Assembly: GCA_020630145.1 (NCBI GenBank)
Contig: JAHDBX010000147.1
Coordinates: 1-5,476 of the forward strand
DNA from: Gammaproteobacteria bacterium
Lineage (GTDB): Bacteria; Pseudomonadota; Gammaproteobacteria; HTCC5015
DNA length: 5,476 nucleotides
Direction of reading: 5' to 3'
The notes under the pieces are model-generated. The model did no database searches, was not told the DNA's origin, and saw only the letters and a list, made by a program, of their open reading frames with translations. Positions 1-5,476 of the stretch are shown here, in pieces. Numbering within the stretch: the stretch's first letter is position 1; each line of letters begins with the position of its first letter. The translations under genes and the position numbers were made by a program.

Positions 1-1
1 A

Positions 2-283
2 GAAGATGTGTATTACTTTATTGCTGATAACAAGTATGTATCGATCATCCATAAAGGTGGTGAAGCATTATTAGATGAAGCATTAATTAATTTAGAAGAT
101 GAATTTCAACATACTTTCTTCCGTGTTCACCGCAACGCTTTAGTGGCTATTGATCAAATTGCTGGGCTAAATAAAGAATCAGACTCTACCCACAAAATTA
201 CCTTAAAGGATAGCGAAAACCAAATTGAGGTAAGTCGTCGCCACTTACCTGCTGTGCGCAAACTGGTTCGATCAAAACCCTAA
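2..283 (+). CDS. algR: AlgR-type LytTR response regulator, C-terminal part (5' truncated by window edge)
   Basis: Only the last 93 codons are visible. The open frame runs through the left window edge, so the true start lies upstream, and the GTG at position 8 is an internal valine. The visible part is essentially a LytTR DNA-binding domain. An EDVYYFIADNKYVSI-like first strand is followed by the hallmark segment FFRVHRNALVAIDQI and, near the end, EVSRRHLPAVRKLV, matching the conserved HRN/S-LV and VSRR positions of the family. In AlgR-like proteins this domain follows an N-terminal phospho-receiver, which would lie outside the window. The protein would bind promoter DNA as a dimer and control genes such as those for exopolysaccharide or type IV pili; the targets here are unknown. 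Location directly before hemC matches the algR-hemC order of pseudomonads, which supports the name. Family assignment is firm; AlgR orthology is likely but inferred from the domain and the context. Confidence 0.88.
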   Translation, partial: EDVYYFIADNKYVSIIHKGGEALLDEALINLEDEFQHTFFRVHRNALVAIDQIAGLNKESDSTHKITLKDSENQIEVSRRHLPAVRKLVRSKP

Positions 284-284
284 T

Positions 285-1217
285 ATGACTGACATCATTC
301 GAATTGCAACGCGGTCTAGTCCGCTTGCACTGTGGCAGGCTGAAGAAGTGAAAAGCTTGCTACTTAAACAACATCGTAATATACAAGTGGAACTGGTTCC
401 TATGGTGACGCGAGGCGATAAAATTCTTGATCGCTCGCTAAATAAAGTGGGGGGTAAAGGCTTATTTATTAAGGAGCTCGAACACAGCCTATACGAAAAT
501 ACATCTGACATAGCTGTACACTCAATGAAAGATGTACCTATGGAACTACCCGATGGGCTTGTTTTACCTGTAATGCTAGAACGTGCAGACCCCCGCGATG
601 CTTTTGTTTCTAACACTTATCAGTCGCTAGATGAGTTACCCGAAACCGCACGAGTAGGCACCTCCAGCTTACGCCGTCAGGCCTTACTAGCCGCTAAATA
701 CCCAAATATTGAGCTACTCGATTTACGTGGCAATGTCGGCACCCGGCTAAGCAAACTGGATGATAAACATTACGATGCCATTATCCTTGCGGCTGCAGGT
801 TTACAGCGCTTAGAATTACACGAGCGTATTCGTTCTTTTATTAGCACTGAACAATCATTGCCCGCTATTGGCCAAGGCGCCATTGGCATAGAATGTCGAG
901 CAGGTGACCAAGCTATTATTGACTTAATTGCGCCTTTAAACCATAAGCTTACACAAACTTGCGTCTTGGCTGAACGACAGCTTAACTTGCGCATGCATGG
1001 TGGCTGCCATGTACCGATTGCTGGACATTGTGTATTCCAAGACGAAGACACCCTTTTATTAGAAGGCTTTATTGGCCTACCTGATGGCAGTAAACATTTA
1101 GTCGCACAGGCAACAGGTCAAAGCCAAGACCCCGTGCAACTCGGCAATATGGTAGCCGATGACCTGCTTGCACAAGGCGCACAACAACTACTGGATGTTA
1201 TTATTGAAGATGAGTAA
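285..1217 (+). CDS. hemC: Hydroxymethylbilane synthase (porphobilinogen deaminase)
   Basis: This cytosolic enzyme condenses four porphobilinogen molecules into linear 1-hydroxymethylbilane, using a covalently attached dipyrromethane cofactor (EC 2.5.1.61). The 310 residues match the usual family length. Landmarks in order are RIATRSSPLALWQA (6-19, with Arg10), VTRGDKILD (41-49), GGKGLFIKELE (56-66), DIAVHSMKDVP (75-85, with catalytic Asp83), GTSSLRRQ (125-132, Arg130/131), LDLRGNVGTRLSKLD (145-159, Arg148/154) and LPAIGQGAIGIECR. The cofactor-binding cysteine is Cys241 in the MHGGCHVPIAGH segment; all these residues sit one position before their E. coli counterparts. No key residue is missing. 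The ATG begins one base after the upstream regulator's TAA and has no convincing Shine-Dalgarno sequence, so translational coupling is likely. Its 3' end overlaps hemD by 8 bases. The identification is certain. Confidence 0.98.
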   Translation: MTDIIRIATRSSPLALWQAEEVKSLLLKQHRNIQVELVPMVTRGDKILDRSLNKVGGKGLFIKELEHSLYENTSDIAVHSMKDVPMELPDGLVLPVMLERADPRDAFVSNTYQSLDELPETARVGTSSLRRQALLAAKYPNIELLDLRGNVGTRLSKLDDKHYDAIILAAAGLQRLELHERIRSFISTEQSLPAIGQGAIGIECRAGDQAIIDLIAPLNHKLTQTCVLAERQLNLRMHGGCHVPIAGHCVFQDEDTLLLEGFIGLPDGSKHLVAQATGQSQDPVQLGNMVADDLLAQGAQQLLDVIIEDE

Positions 1218-1926
1218 AGTCATCATCACTCGTCCATTAGAATTTGCTCTACCTTTACAAACGGCCCTAGCAGCACATAATATAGATAGCTTTATTTTTC
1301 CCACCATTGATATTCAAGCTATACCCATCACATTTGCCGCAGACAATATAGACTACTTTATTTATGCCAGCCGTAATGCCGTCGAATATGGCGCGCAACT
1401 ATTAACCGAGACCAGTCGTACCCTTGCAATAGGCCAAGGCACATATAATGCGCTGCAAAACAGAGGTTATACGCCTATTATCACACCCCGAAAACCCTAT
1501 AACAGTGAGCAATTTTTGTTACACCCTAAACTACCTATACAAGCACACCACCATGTTGCAATTGTAAAAGGATGTGGTGGCCGAGACCTGCTCTACAAAA
1601 GCCTAGAAAAAAAAATTGCATCTGTACAAACTATAGATGTCTACAAACGCCAAATTACAGCAGCAAGCCCAAGTGCAATAGCGGAGTATGAACTACTACT
1701 AAAAGATAATTGCAGAGCAATATTTATCAATAGCATTGAAACCCTGCAAAACCTTATTACCCTTACTCCCAAACCACTAAAAAATACCTTATTAAATCAA
1801 CAACTTATTACAGGCAGCGCTCGCGTCATAAAAACAGCGAAAAACCTTGGTTTTACGCTACGTGTTTTACAAGCTAGCAGCACTATAGATGCTGATATGA
1901 TCGCTTGCCTACGTGCACAAGCGTAA
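1210..1926 (+). CDS. hemD: Uroporphyrinogen-III synthase
   Basis: HemD closes hydroxymethylbilane into uroporphyrinogen III while inverting ring D (EC 4.2.1.75), directly after HemC. The chosen ATG gives 238 residues beginning MSKVIITRP, the typical HemD N-terminus; an in-frame ATG at 1159 would add 17 residues lying inside hemC and is less likely. The family is weakly conserved, but its landmarks are present: ITRP (5-9), DYFIYASRNAVEYG (48-61), LAIGQGTYNAL (72-82), YNSEQFLL (97-104, where SEGLL is usual), IVKGCGGRDLL (118-128, with Lys where many have Arg), VYKRQ (144-148, containing the conserved Tyr145), AIFINSIETL (170-179) and a C-terminal ITGSARVIKTAKNLGF (200-215). It overlaps the hemC end by 8 bases, so coupled translation is probable. 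An A9 run lies at 1607-1615 in its middle. Function is supported by both motifs and position; the sequence is divergent, as is common for HemD. Confidence 0.93.
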   Translation: MSKVIITRPLEFALPLQTALAAHNIDSFIFPTIDIQAIPITFAADNIDYFIYASRNAVEYGAQLLTETSRTLAIGQGTYNALQNRGYTPIITPRKPYNSEQFLLHPKLPIQAHHHVAIVKGCGGRDLLYKSLEKKIASVQTIDVYKRQITAASPSAIAEYELLLKDNCRAIFINSIETLQNLITLTPKPLKNTLLNQQLITGSARVIKTAKNLGFTLRVLQASSTIDADMIACLRAQA

Positions 1927-1939
1927 CCTTTCTTAATAA

Positions 1940-1973
1940 TATATAAGGCCCAAACCCATTTATTGGTTATATA
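1940..1973. promoter_or_regulatory. Imperfect AT-rich dyad in the hemD-hemX gap
   Basis: The arm TATATAA (1940-1946) pairs with TTATATA (1967-1973), and CCAA (1950-1953) pairs with TTGG (1963-1966). A three-base bulge (1947-1949) and a nine-base loop (1954-1962) separate these parts, giving 11 base pairs in total. No T-run follows, so it does not look like a Rho-independent terminator. It may be a transcript hairpin, an operator, an RNA-processing site between hemD and hemX, or a chance product of AT-rich sequence. The pairing is seen directly; any function is inference. Confidence 0.3.
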
Positions 1974-1975
1974 AT
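1970..1975 (+). promoter_or_regulatory. Candidate -10 element for an internal hemX promoter
   Basis: A perfect TATAAT lies 68 bases before the hemX ATG, inside the only sizeable gap of the operon (1927-2043). No TTGACA-like hexamer is found 16-19 bases upstream (the region reads AAGGCCCAA) and there is no TGn extension, so it would need an activator to work. The hexamer overlaps the right arm of the dyad at 1940-1973, so a protein bound there could affect it. In AT-rich DNA an isolated TATAAT is weak evidence. Confidence 0.2.
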
Positions 1976-2043
1976 GATGCATAGCGTCTTGGCAAATAGC
2001 CAGTTACAATAGCCCCCATAATAAACGTTACAACAGGTTTGCC

Positions 2044-3189
2044 ATGACAGAGAAAACGGAAAAAAGTCAAACTACCGAAGCTTCTGAAAAAAAATCGCCT
2101 CAGAAAGCGTCAAAACCTCTGGGCACTCAAAAACAGCAAGAAGCAAAAAGCGACACGAAGGCTGCCGCACCTAAAAAATCTACATTCGGTATTTTCTTTG
2201 TTTTTATTGTATTCCTGCTAGCACTCGCCGCCTTAGGGTTTAGTGCTTATATTGCTCAACAAGGGCTTTTGCTACGTGATGATGTATCAAAACTACAAAC
2301 AGAGCTTTCACGCTTGCGATTACTCGACCAACAGCCCATTATACAAAACCTCAGTAAAGAAATTGCAGCTCAAAACCAAGCACAGCAAAAATTACAAGAA
2401 GAAATAAATACACGCTTCAAAGAATGGCAAAACACATTAGAAGAAAAACAAAGTTTATCTGAGCGTAAAAAAGACGATTGGATTTTAAATGAAGTTACTT
2501 ACCTAATGCGAATGGCTTCTACACGCCTTTACTTAGCAAGCGACATTAATTCAGCTATCGCTGCGCTAACACAAGCTGACCTACGTATAGCTGAACTAGA
2601 AAACCCTCGTTACTTACCTATTCGTAAAACTATCGCTGACGAAGTAAGCGATTTACAAGCATTACAAGCTCCTGATATTGATGGCACAGCATTAAAGCTA
2701 GAAAAGCTTATGAACAACCTGCCCACACTACCAGAAGCCATTGTTAGCCAAGAACAAGCAACACCTGCCGAAAACTCAAACAATGCACCAACAACATTTA
2801 TAGCAAAACTATTTGCAATGGTTGGGATTAAATCTAATGCTGGCAAAGTACCGACTAAAGCAACACACGATAACCTTTTATTTTTAGATCAGCTTATTCG
2901 CCTAGAATTAGAATCGGCTAAGCAAGCCTTAATTCGTTTTAAGCGTGAAGAATTTGCTCTCCACCTAAAACAATCTAAAACATTAATACAGAAACACTAT
3001 AAGAAAAATAACGAAACAGTCATTCAAGTACTAGATCAATTGAACGTTATTATAGATTCTGCTGTTTTCCCAGAGCTTCCAGATATAACTCGCTCTATGA
3101 ACTTATTACAGTCTCTATTAAATCGCTATAAAGCACCTGAAACAGAATCTATAAACGAACAAACTGTGACAACGGAACAAGCAGCATAA
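2044..3189 (+). CDS. hemX: HemX family inner-membrane protein
   Basis: This is a 381-residue bitopic membrane protein of the proteobacterial HemX family, encoded with hemCD and hemY and thought to assist tetrapyrrole synthesis; no enzymatic activity is established. Residues 1-46 are a charged Lys/Glu/Ser/Thr-rich cytoplasmic tail, 47-70 form one transmembrane helix (FGIFFVFIVFLLALAALGF), and 75-140 are a heptad-like Gln/Glu/Lys-rich coiled coil. The family signature follows: DDWILNEVTYLMRMASTRLY (144-163), then DINSAIAALTQADLRIAEL (167-185) and NPRYLPIRKTIADEV (187-201). A second helical block begins near 275 (LLFLDQLIRLELESAKQAL). A Gln/Asn/Thr-rich linker (235-252) separates the two halves. 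Homologues are often mislabelled uroporphyrinogen-III C-methyltransferase, but no SAM-binding motif is present. The start has a weak CAGG at 2034-2037, six bases before the ATG. hemY begins five bases after its stop. Confidence 0.93.
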   Translation: MTEKTEKSQTTEASEKKSPQKASKPLGTQKQQEAKSDTKAAAPKKSTFGIFFVFIVFLLALAALGFSAYIAQQGLLLRDDVSKLQTELSRLRLLDQQPIIQNLSKEIAAQNQAQQKLQEEINTRFKEWQNTLEEKQSLSERKKDDWILNEVTYLMRMASTRLYLASDINSAIAALTQADLRIAELENPRYLPIRKTIADEVSDLQALQAPDIDGTALKLEKLMNNLPTLPEAIVSQEQATPAENSNNAPTTFIAKLFAMVGIKSNAGKVPTKATHDNLLFLDQLIRLELESAKQALIRFKREEFALHLKQSKTLIQKHYKKNNETVIQVLDQLNVIIDSAVFPELPDITRSMNLLQSLLNRYKAPETESINEQTVTTEQAA

Positions 3190-3194
3190 GCACC

Positions 3195-4499
3195 ATGAAA
3201 TACAAAATCCTTTTATTCGTCATATTTATAATTATCGCCAGCGGCCTTGCTGCATGGTTTTGGAACACTAACTACGGTTATGTATTACTCAGCAATGATA
3301 GCTGGCGCTTAGAAACATCACTAAGCCGTTTCTTAGTGCTAATCATACCTTGCTTTTTAATTATTTATATCGCCTTACGCCTTATTGTCTTCACCTTAAA
3401 TCTATGGCCGCGATATAAACAATTCTCAAAAGAAAAGTACAGTAACAACGCGTATAAATCAACGATTGCTGGCTTAATGTATTTGCTTGAAGGCCGTTGG
3501 GAAAAAGCTGAGAAAGCACTCGTAAAAAACATTGAGCATAATCAGTCACGCTTACTGAACTATTTACTCGCTGCAAGAGCCGCTCAGAACGGTGGCAATG
3601 AAGAAAAAAGAGATGAATTTTTACGTGCAGCCCACGAATCGACACCCGAAGCAGACATAGCTATTGGTATTACGCAGGCAGATTTACAAATTGCTGCCGA
3701 ACAATACGAATTAGCATTAGCCAGCCTCGAGCGTTTACGCGAGATTTCACCTAAGCATCCTTATGTTATTAAACAAGTTGCACGTTTATATACTCAGCTA
3801 AACGAATGGCAAGCATTTCTTGATTTATTACCTGCTATCCGTGGCAATAAAATTTTTACTAGCGAAGAACTTATTCAACTAGAGAGCAAAGCGTATAGTG
3901 CAATATTAAAAGAAAAGTCTAAGTTGAAAAATTTAGATGAGCTTTCTAAAATATGGAAAAACGCGCCAAAAGAGCTTAAGAAAAATGCGCGCTTTGTAGA
4001 AGAGTATACCAATGAGCTTAAGAAATTAGCTCAACCAGGTAAGATTCAAGCTGAAAAAGTTTTACGTGACTTTATTAACAAAGACTGGATGGAGTCTCTC
4101 GTAAGGCAATACGGTTTAATTGACCTTGAAGATGCAACTGAACAATTAAAAGTAACGGAAAAATGGAATACAACGCATGGTCGTAGTCCTATGTTAATGC
4201 TAACCTTAGCGCGCCTATGTTACCGTTTGCAACTTTGGGGTAAATCTCGCGTTTATTACGAATCATCTATTGCCCTACACCCTACTGCCACAGCTTATGC
4301 TGAGCTTGCGAATTTATTAGATGAAAAGCTTAATGAAAAAGATAAAGCAATAGAGTCATTACGCGAAGGTTTAAACATAGCAACCAATGCAAAATGGGGC
4401 AAGCGTGTTTCTGATAAAGACTGGGGCAAACGCGCTACTGACACCATTGGCACGAATAAGCCTCAAGAAGCCAGCAAGCTCATTACAAAACTCGATTAA
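3195..4499 (+). CDS. hemY: HemY family membrane protein with TPR-like domain
   Basis: This is a 434-residue proteobacterial HemY protein, an inner-membrane partner of HemX in the heme cluster. It is not the Gram-positive protoporphyrinogen oxidase that shares the name: no FAD-binding GxGxxG is present. Two membrane helices lie at about 4-23 and 45-68, separated by the family segment GYVLLSNDSWRLETSLSRF (28-46). The rest is helical repeats of the TPR type: GRWEKAEKALVKN (100-112), SRLLNYLLAARAAQNGG (118-134), QYELALASLERLREISPKHPYV (170-191), ARLYTQLNEWQAFLDLLP (196-213) and a last set from PMLMLTLARLCYRLQLWGKSR (332-352) through YAELANLLDEKLNEKDKAIESL (368-389). Such domains usually mediate protein contacts, so a scaffold role near heme enzymes is plausible. 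A short duplicated WGKR element lies near the end. The start has no clear Shine-Dalgarno and follows hemX by five bases; the stop overlaps the next ATG (TAATG). Confidence 0.95.
   Translation: MKYKILLFVIFIIIASGLAAWFWNTNYGYVLLSNDSWRLETSLSRFLVLIIPCFLIIYIALRLIVFTLNLWPRYKQFSKEKYSNNAYKSTIAGLMYLLEGRWEKAEKALVKNIEHNQSRLLNYLLAARAAQNGGNEEKRDEFLRAAHESTPEADIAIGITQADLQIAAEQYELALASLERLREISPKHPYVIKQVARLYTQLNEWQAFLDLLPAIRGNKIFTSEELIQLESKAYSAILKEKSKLKNLDELSKIWKNAPKELKKNARFVEEYTNELKKLAQPGKIQAEKVLRDFINKDWMESLVRQYGLIDLEDATEQLKVTEKWNTTHGRSPMLMLTLARLCYRLQLWGKSRVYYESSIALHPTATAYAELANLLDEKLNEKDKAIESLREGLNIATNAKWGKRVSDKDWGKRATDTIGTNKPQEASKLITKLD
4395..4441 (+). repeat. Short direct repeat inside hemY (two copies, 27-base period)
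   Basis: Bases 4395-4414 and 4422-4441 match at 16 of 20 positions (TGGGGCAARCGYG core). The period is 27 bases, so the frame is kept, and the repeat encodes WGKRVSD then WGKRATD (residues 401-407 and 410-416) nine residues apart. Two differences look like synonymous wobble changes, which fits an old tandem duplication under protein-level selection, or simply a recurring motif in the disordered C-terminal tail. Confidence 0.6.
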
Positions 4500-5368
4500 T
4501 GGCGCAAATTATTATAGGTGCTGGCTACACAGCAACATTTCTTTACCAACGTCTAAAAGAAAACTCCGTAGCCAGCCCCGTTTATACACTTAGCCGAGCA
4601 AGCTCCTTTTTAGATAATCCAGGTCATATTACAGCAGACTTAGATAAACCTAAGAGCCTAGACAAACTCCACACTATTCAAGCCGACACCCTGACTATTT
4701 ACTACCTTGCTCCACCCAAAGCCGAGGGTTTACATGAATCACGTGTACATAACTTTATTCAATATTTACATACCTTAAAAAATGTAGAAACTAAAATTGT
4801 CTATATCAGTACAAGCGGTGTTTATGGCAATAGAAACGGTGACTGGGTAACAGAAGAAACGCCAACTAAGCCCATTAATGACAGAGCTAAACGCCGTGTT
4901 TCAGCTGAAAAGCAGTTGCTAAGTGCAATGAACAAAACACTACATAGTATTATACTTCGTGTACCGGGTATTTACGGCCAAGGCCGTTTACCTATAGAAA
5001 AAATTAAGCAGCGTGGCAAAATTATTAGTGAAGCAGAATGTGGCTATACTAACCTTATTCATGTTGAAGACTTAGTCACTGTTTGTATTGCAGCTGCTAA
5101 AAAAGGAAAAGCCGGTGATATTTATAATGTTAGCGATACACACGCCGTAAAGAGCAGTTATTACTATAAATTAGTGGCTAAACTTGCCGGCTTAACAGCA
5201 CCTGAAGAAGTCAGTTACGCAACTGCACTTGCTACATTTGACAGTAAACGTTTAAGTTTTCTCACCGAGTCACGTCGATTAAATGTAAATAAACTGCTGG
5301 AAAATCTTCAGCCTGAACTCTTATATACAAAACTAGAAAATGGTGTCAAACAAGCTATAACTAGTTAG
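4499..5368 (+). CDS. Atypical SDR-family NAD(P)-binding protein (YeeZ-like epimerase/dehydratase fold)
   Basis: The 289-residue protein has an extended SDR fold. It opens with a beta-strand and dinucleotide loop IIIGAGYTATFL (4-15), in which Ala12 replaces the third glycine of GxGxxG. The strand IVYISTSGVYGNRNGDWVTEE (100-120) gives the conserved S-T-S and VYG motifs, and later come ILRVPGIYGQGR (152-163), TNLIHVEDLV (184-193) and DIYNVSD (207-213). The canonical catalytic YxxxK is absent: the aligned positions read Arg129 and Arg133 in NDRAKRRVSAE (127-137), with the conserved Glu137 kept. This resembles the YeeZ branch of the SDR superfamily, where a function is not established. Nothing here points to a specific substrate. 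The ATG overlaps the hemY stop by one base with no Shine-Dalgarno, so it is probably co-translated with hemY. SDR fold is confident; YeeZ kinship moderately so. Confidence 0.85.
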   Translation: MAQIIIGAGYTATFLYQRLKENSVASPVYTLSRASSFLDNPGHITADLDKPKSLDKLHTIQADTLTIYYLAPPKAEGLHESRVHNFIQYLHTLKNVETKIVYISTSGVYGNRNGDWVTEETPTKPINDRAKRRVSAEKQLLSAMNKTLHSIILRVPGIYGQGRLPIEKIKQRGKIISEAECGYTNLIHVEDLVTVCIAAAKKGKAGDIYNVSDTHAVKSSYYYKLVAKLAGLTAPEEVSYATALATFDSKRLSFLTESRRLNVNKLLENLQPELLYTKLENGVKQAITS

Positions 5369-5402
5369 CCTATATTTATAGAAATATAAGCTAACAACTT
5401 TT
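5364..5402 (+). terminator. Hairpin with short T-run, probable operon terminator
   Basis: GTTAGC (5364-5369) pairs with GCTAAC (5390-5395). After one C-A mismatch, TATATTT (5371-5377) pairs with AAATATA (5382-5388), closing on a four-base ATAG loop. That makes 13 pairs in a 32-base hairpin. TTTT (5399-5402) follows after three bases. The SDR gene's TAG stop (5366-5368) lies inside the left arm. The stem is AT-rich and the T-run short, so strength is uncertain, but a perfect 6-bp base plus 7-bp top at an operon end is unlikely by chance. The minus strand has no T-run, so the element is probably one-directional. Confidence 0.65.
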
Positions 5403-5447
5403 CATAATCACAGTAATACTTACTAAATTAGGCTTACCCTATTTATT

Positions 5448-5476
5448 ATGTCATTTATTCCTGAAAGTCTCTCTTT
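5448..5476 (+). other. Possible start of a downstream gene (ambiguous window edge)
   Basis: An ATG at 5448 opens a frame reading MSFIPESLS to the window end. A TTCATA/TAAATT pair with a 17-base spacer (5401-5406 and 5424-5429) could serve as a weak promoter. The nearest AGG (5430-5432) is too far from the ATG to be a normal ribosome-binding site. The minus strand also has a 17-codon open frame entering from the right edge and ending in TAG at 5425-5423, which could instead be the tail of a convergent gene. Nothing decides between these from nine visible codons. Confidence 0.15.

Noticed and set aside
272..616. Minus-strand open frame opposite hemC, with others opposite hemC, hemD, hemX and hemY
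   Set aside because: All overlap strongly supported + strand genes, have unlikely compositions and no domain, and look like antisense shadows.
1159..1209. Upstream in-frame ATG that would extend HemD by 17 residues
   Set aside because: The extension lies wholly within hemC coding sequence, resembles no HemD N-terminus, and the ATG at 1210 gives the typical MSKVIITRP start with an 8-base overlap.
1942..1947. TATAAG as a second -10 element after hemD
   Set aside because: No -35 hexamer lies at a workable distance (AAGCGT at 1919-1924), and it forms the left arm of the dyad.
1989..2010. TTGGCA and TACAAT as a promoter pair before hemX
   Set aside because: The spacer is only 10 bases, far shorter than the 16-18 needed by the housekeeping sigma factor.
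2044..3189. Uroporphyrinogen-III C-methyltransferase, a label often carried by HemX homologues
   Set aside because: No SAM-binding or CobA/CysG motifs are present; the protein is one membrane helix plus coiled coil and helical domains.
3195..4499. Protoporphyrinogen/coproporphyrinogen oxidase, suggested by the shared name HemY
   Set aside because: There is no FAD-binding dinucleotide fold. Two membrane helices and TPR-like repeats identify the unrelated proteobacterial HemY.
4387..4593. Open frame of 68 codons bridging the hemY end and the SDR start
   Set aside because: It lies out of frame across two well-supported genes and shows no recognisable motif.

Overview
This window looks like ordinary chromosome from an AT-rich gammaproteobacterium (about 40% G+C by eye). 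It holds the classic gammaproteobacterial heme cluster, read entirely on the + strand. The order is the end of an AlgR-type LytTR response regulator, hemC, hemD, hemX, hemY and an atypical SDR-family NAD(P)-binding protein, closed by a strong hairpin. An algR-like gene directly before hemC is known from Pseudomonas-type genomes, and the hemC-hemD-hemX-hemY order is typical of Gammaproteobacteria. The low G+C and protein style would fit a marine or sulfur/hydrocarbon-associated lineage such as Cycloclasticus or its relatives, but that placement is a guess.

Layout: bases 2-283 encode the DNA-binding end of the regulator, whose receiver domain lies outside the window. hemC (285-1217) starts one base after its stop. 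hemD (1210-1926) overlaps the hemC end by 8 bases. A 117-base gap follows, the only sizeable internal gap, and holds an AT-rich dyad and an isolated TATAAT. hemX (2044-3189) and hemY (3195-4499) are 5 bases apart. The SDR gene (4499-5368) overlaps hemY by one base in a TAATG junction. A 13-bp imperfect hairpin at 5364-5395 contains the SDR stop codon and is followed by TTTT, so it probably ends the operon. The last 74 bases hold no gene that can be called with confidence.

Function: HemC polymerises four porphobilinogen molecules into hydroxymethylbilane, and HemD closes and inverts this into uroporphyrinogen III, the branch point to heme, siroheme and cobalamin. HemX and HemY are inner-membrane accessory proteins with large soluble domains. 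They are genetically tied to tetrapyrrole synthesis, but their biochemical role is unsettled. The terminal SDR protein has a nucleotide-binding fold but lacks the canonical YxxxK catalytic pair, so an ordinary dehydrogenase role is doubtful.

I see no mobile element, CRISPR array, tRNA, rRNA or phage gene, and no clear new system. The points most worth checking are the SDR protein's co-transcription with heme genes, the dyad before hemX, the terminator-embedded stop codon, and the A9 tract in hemD.
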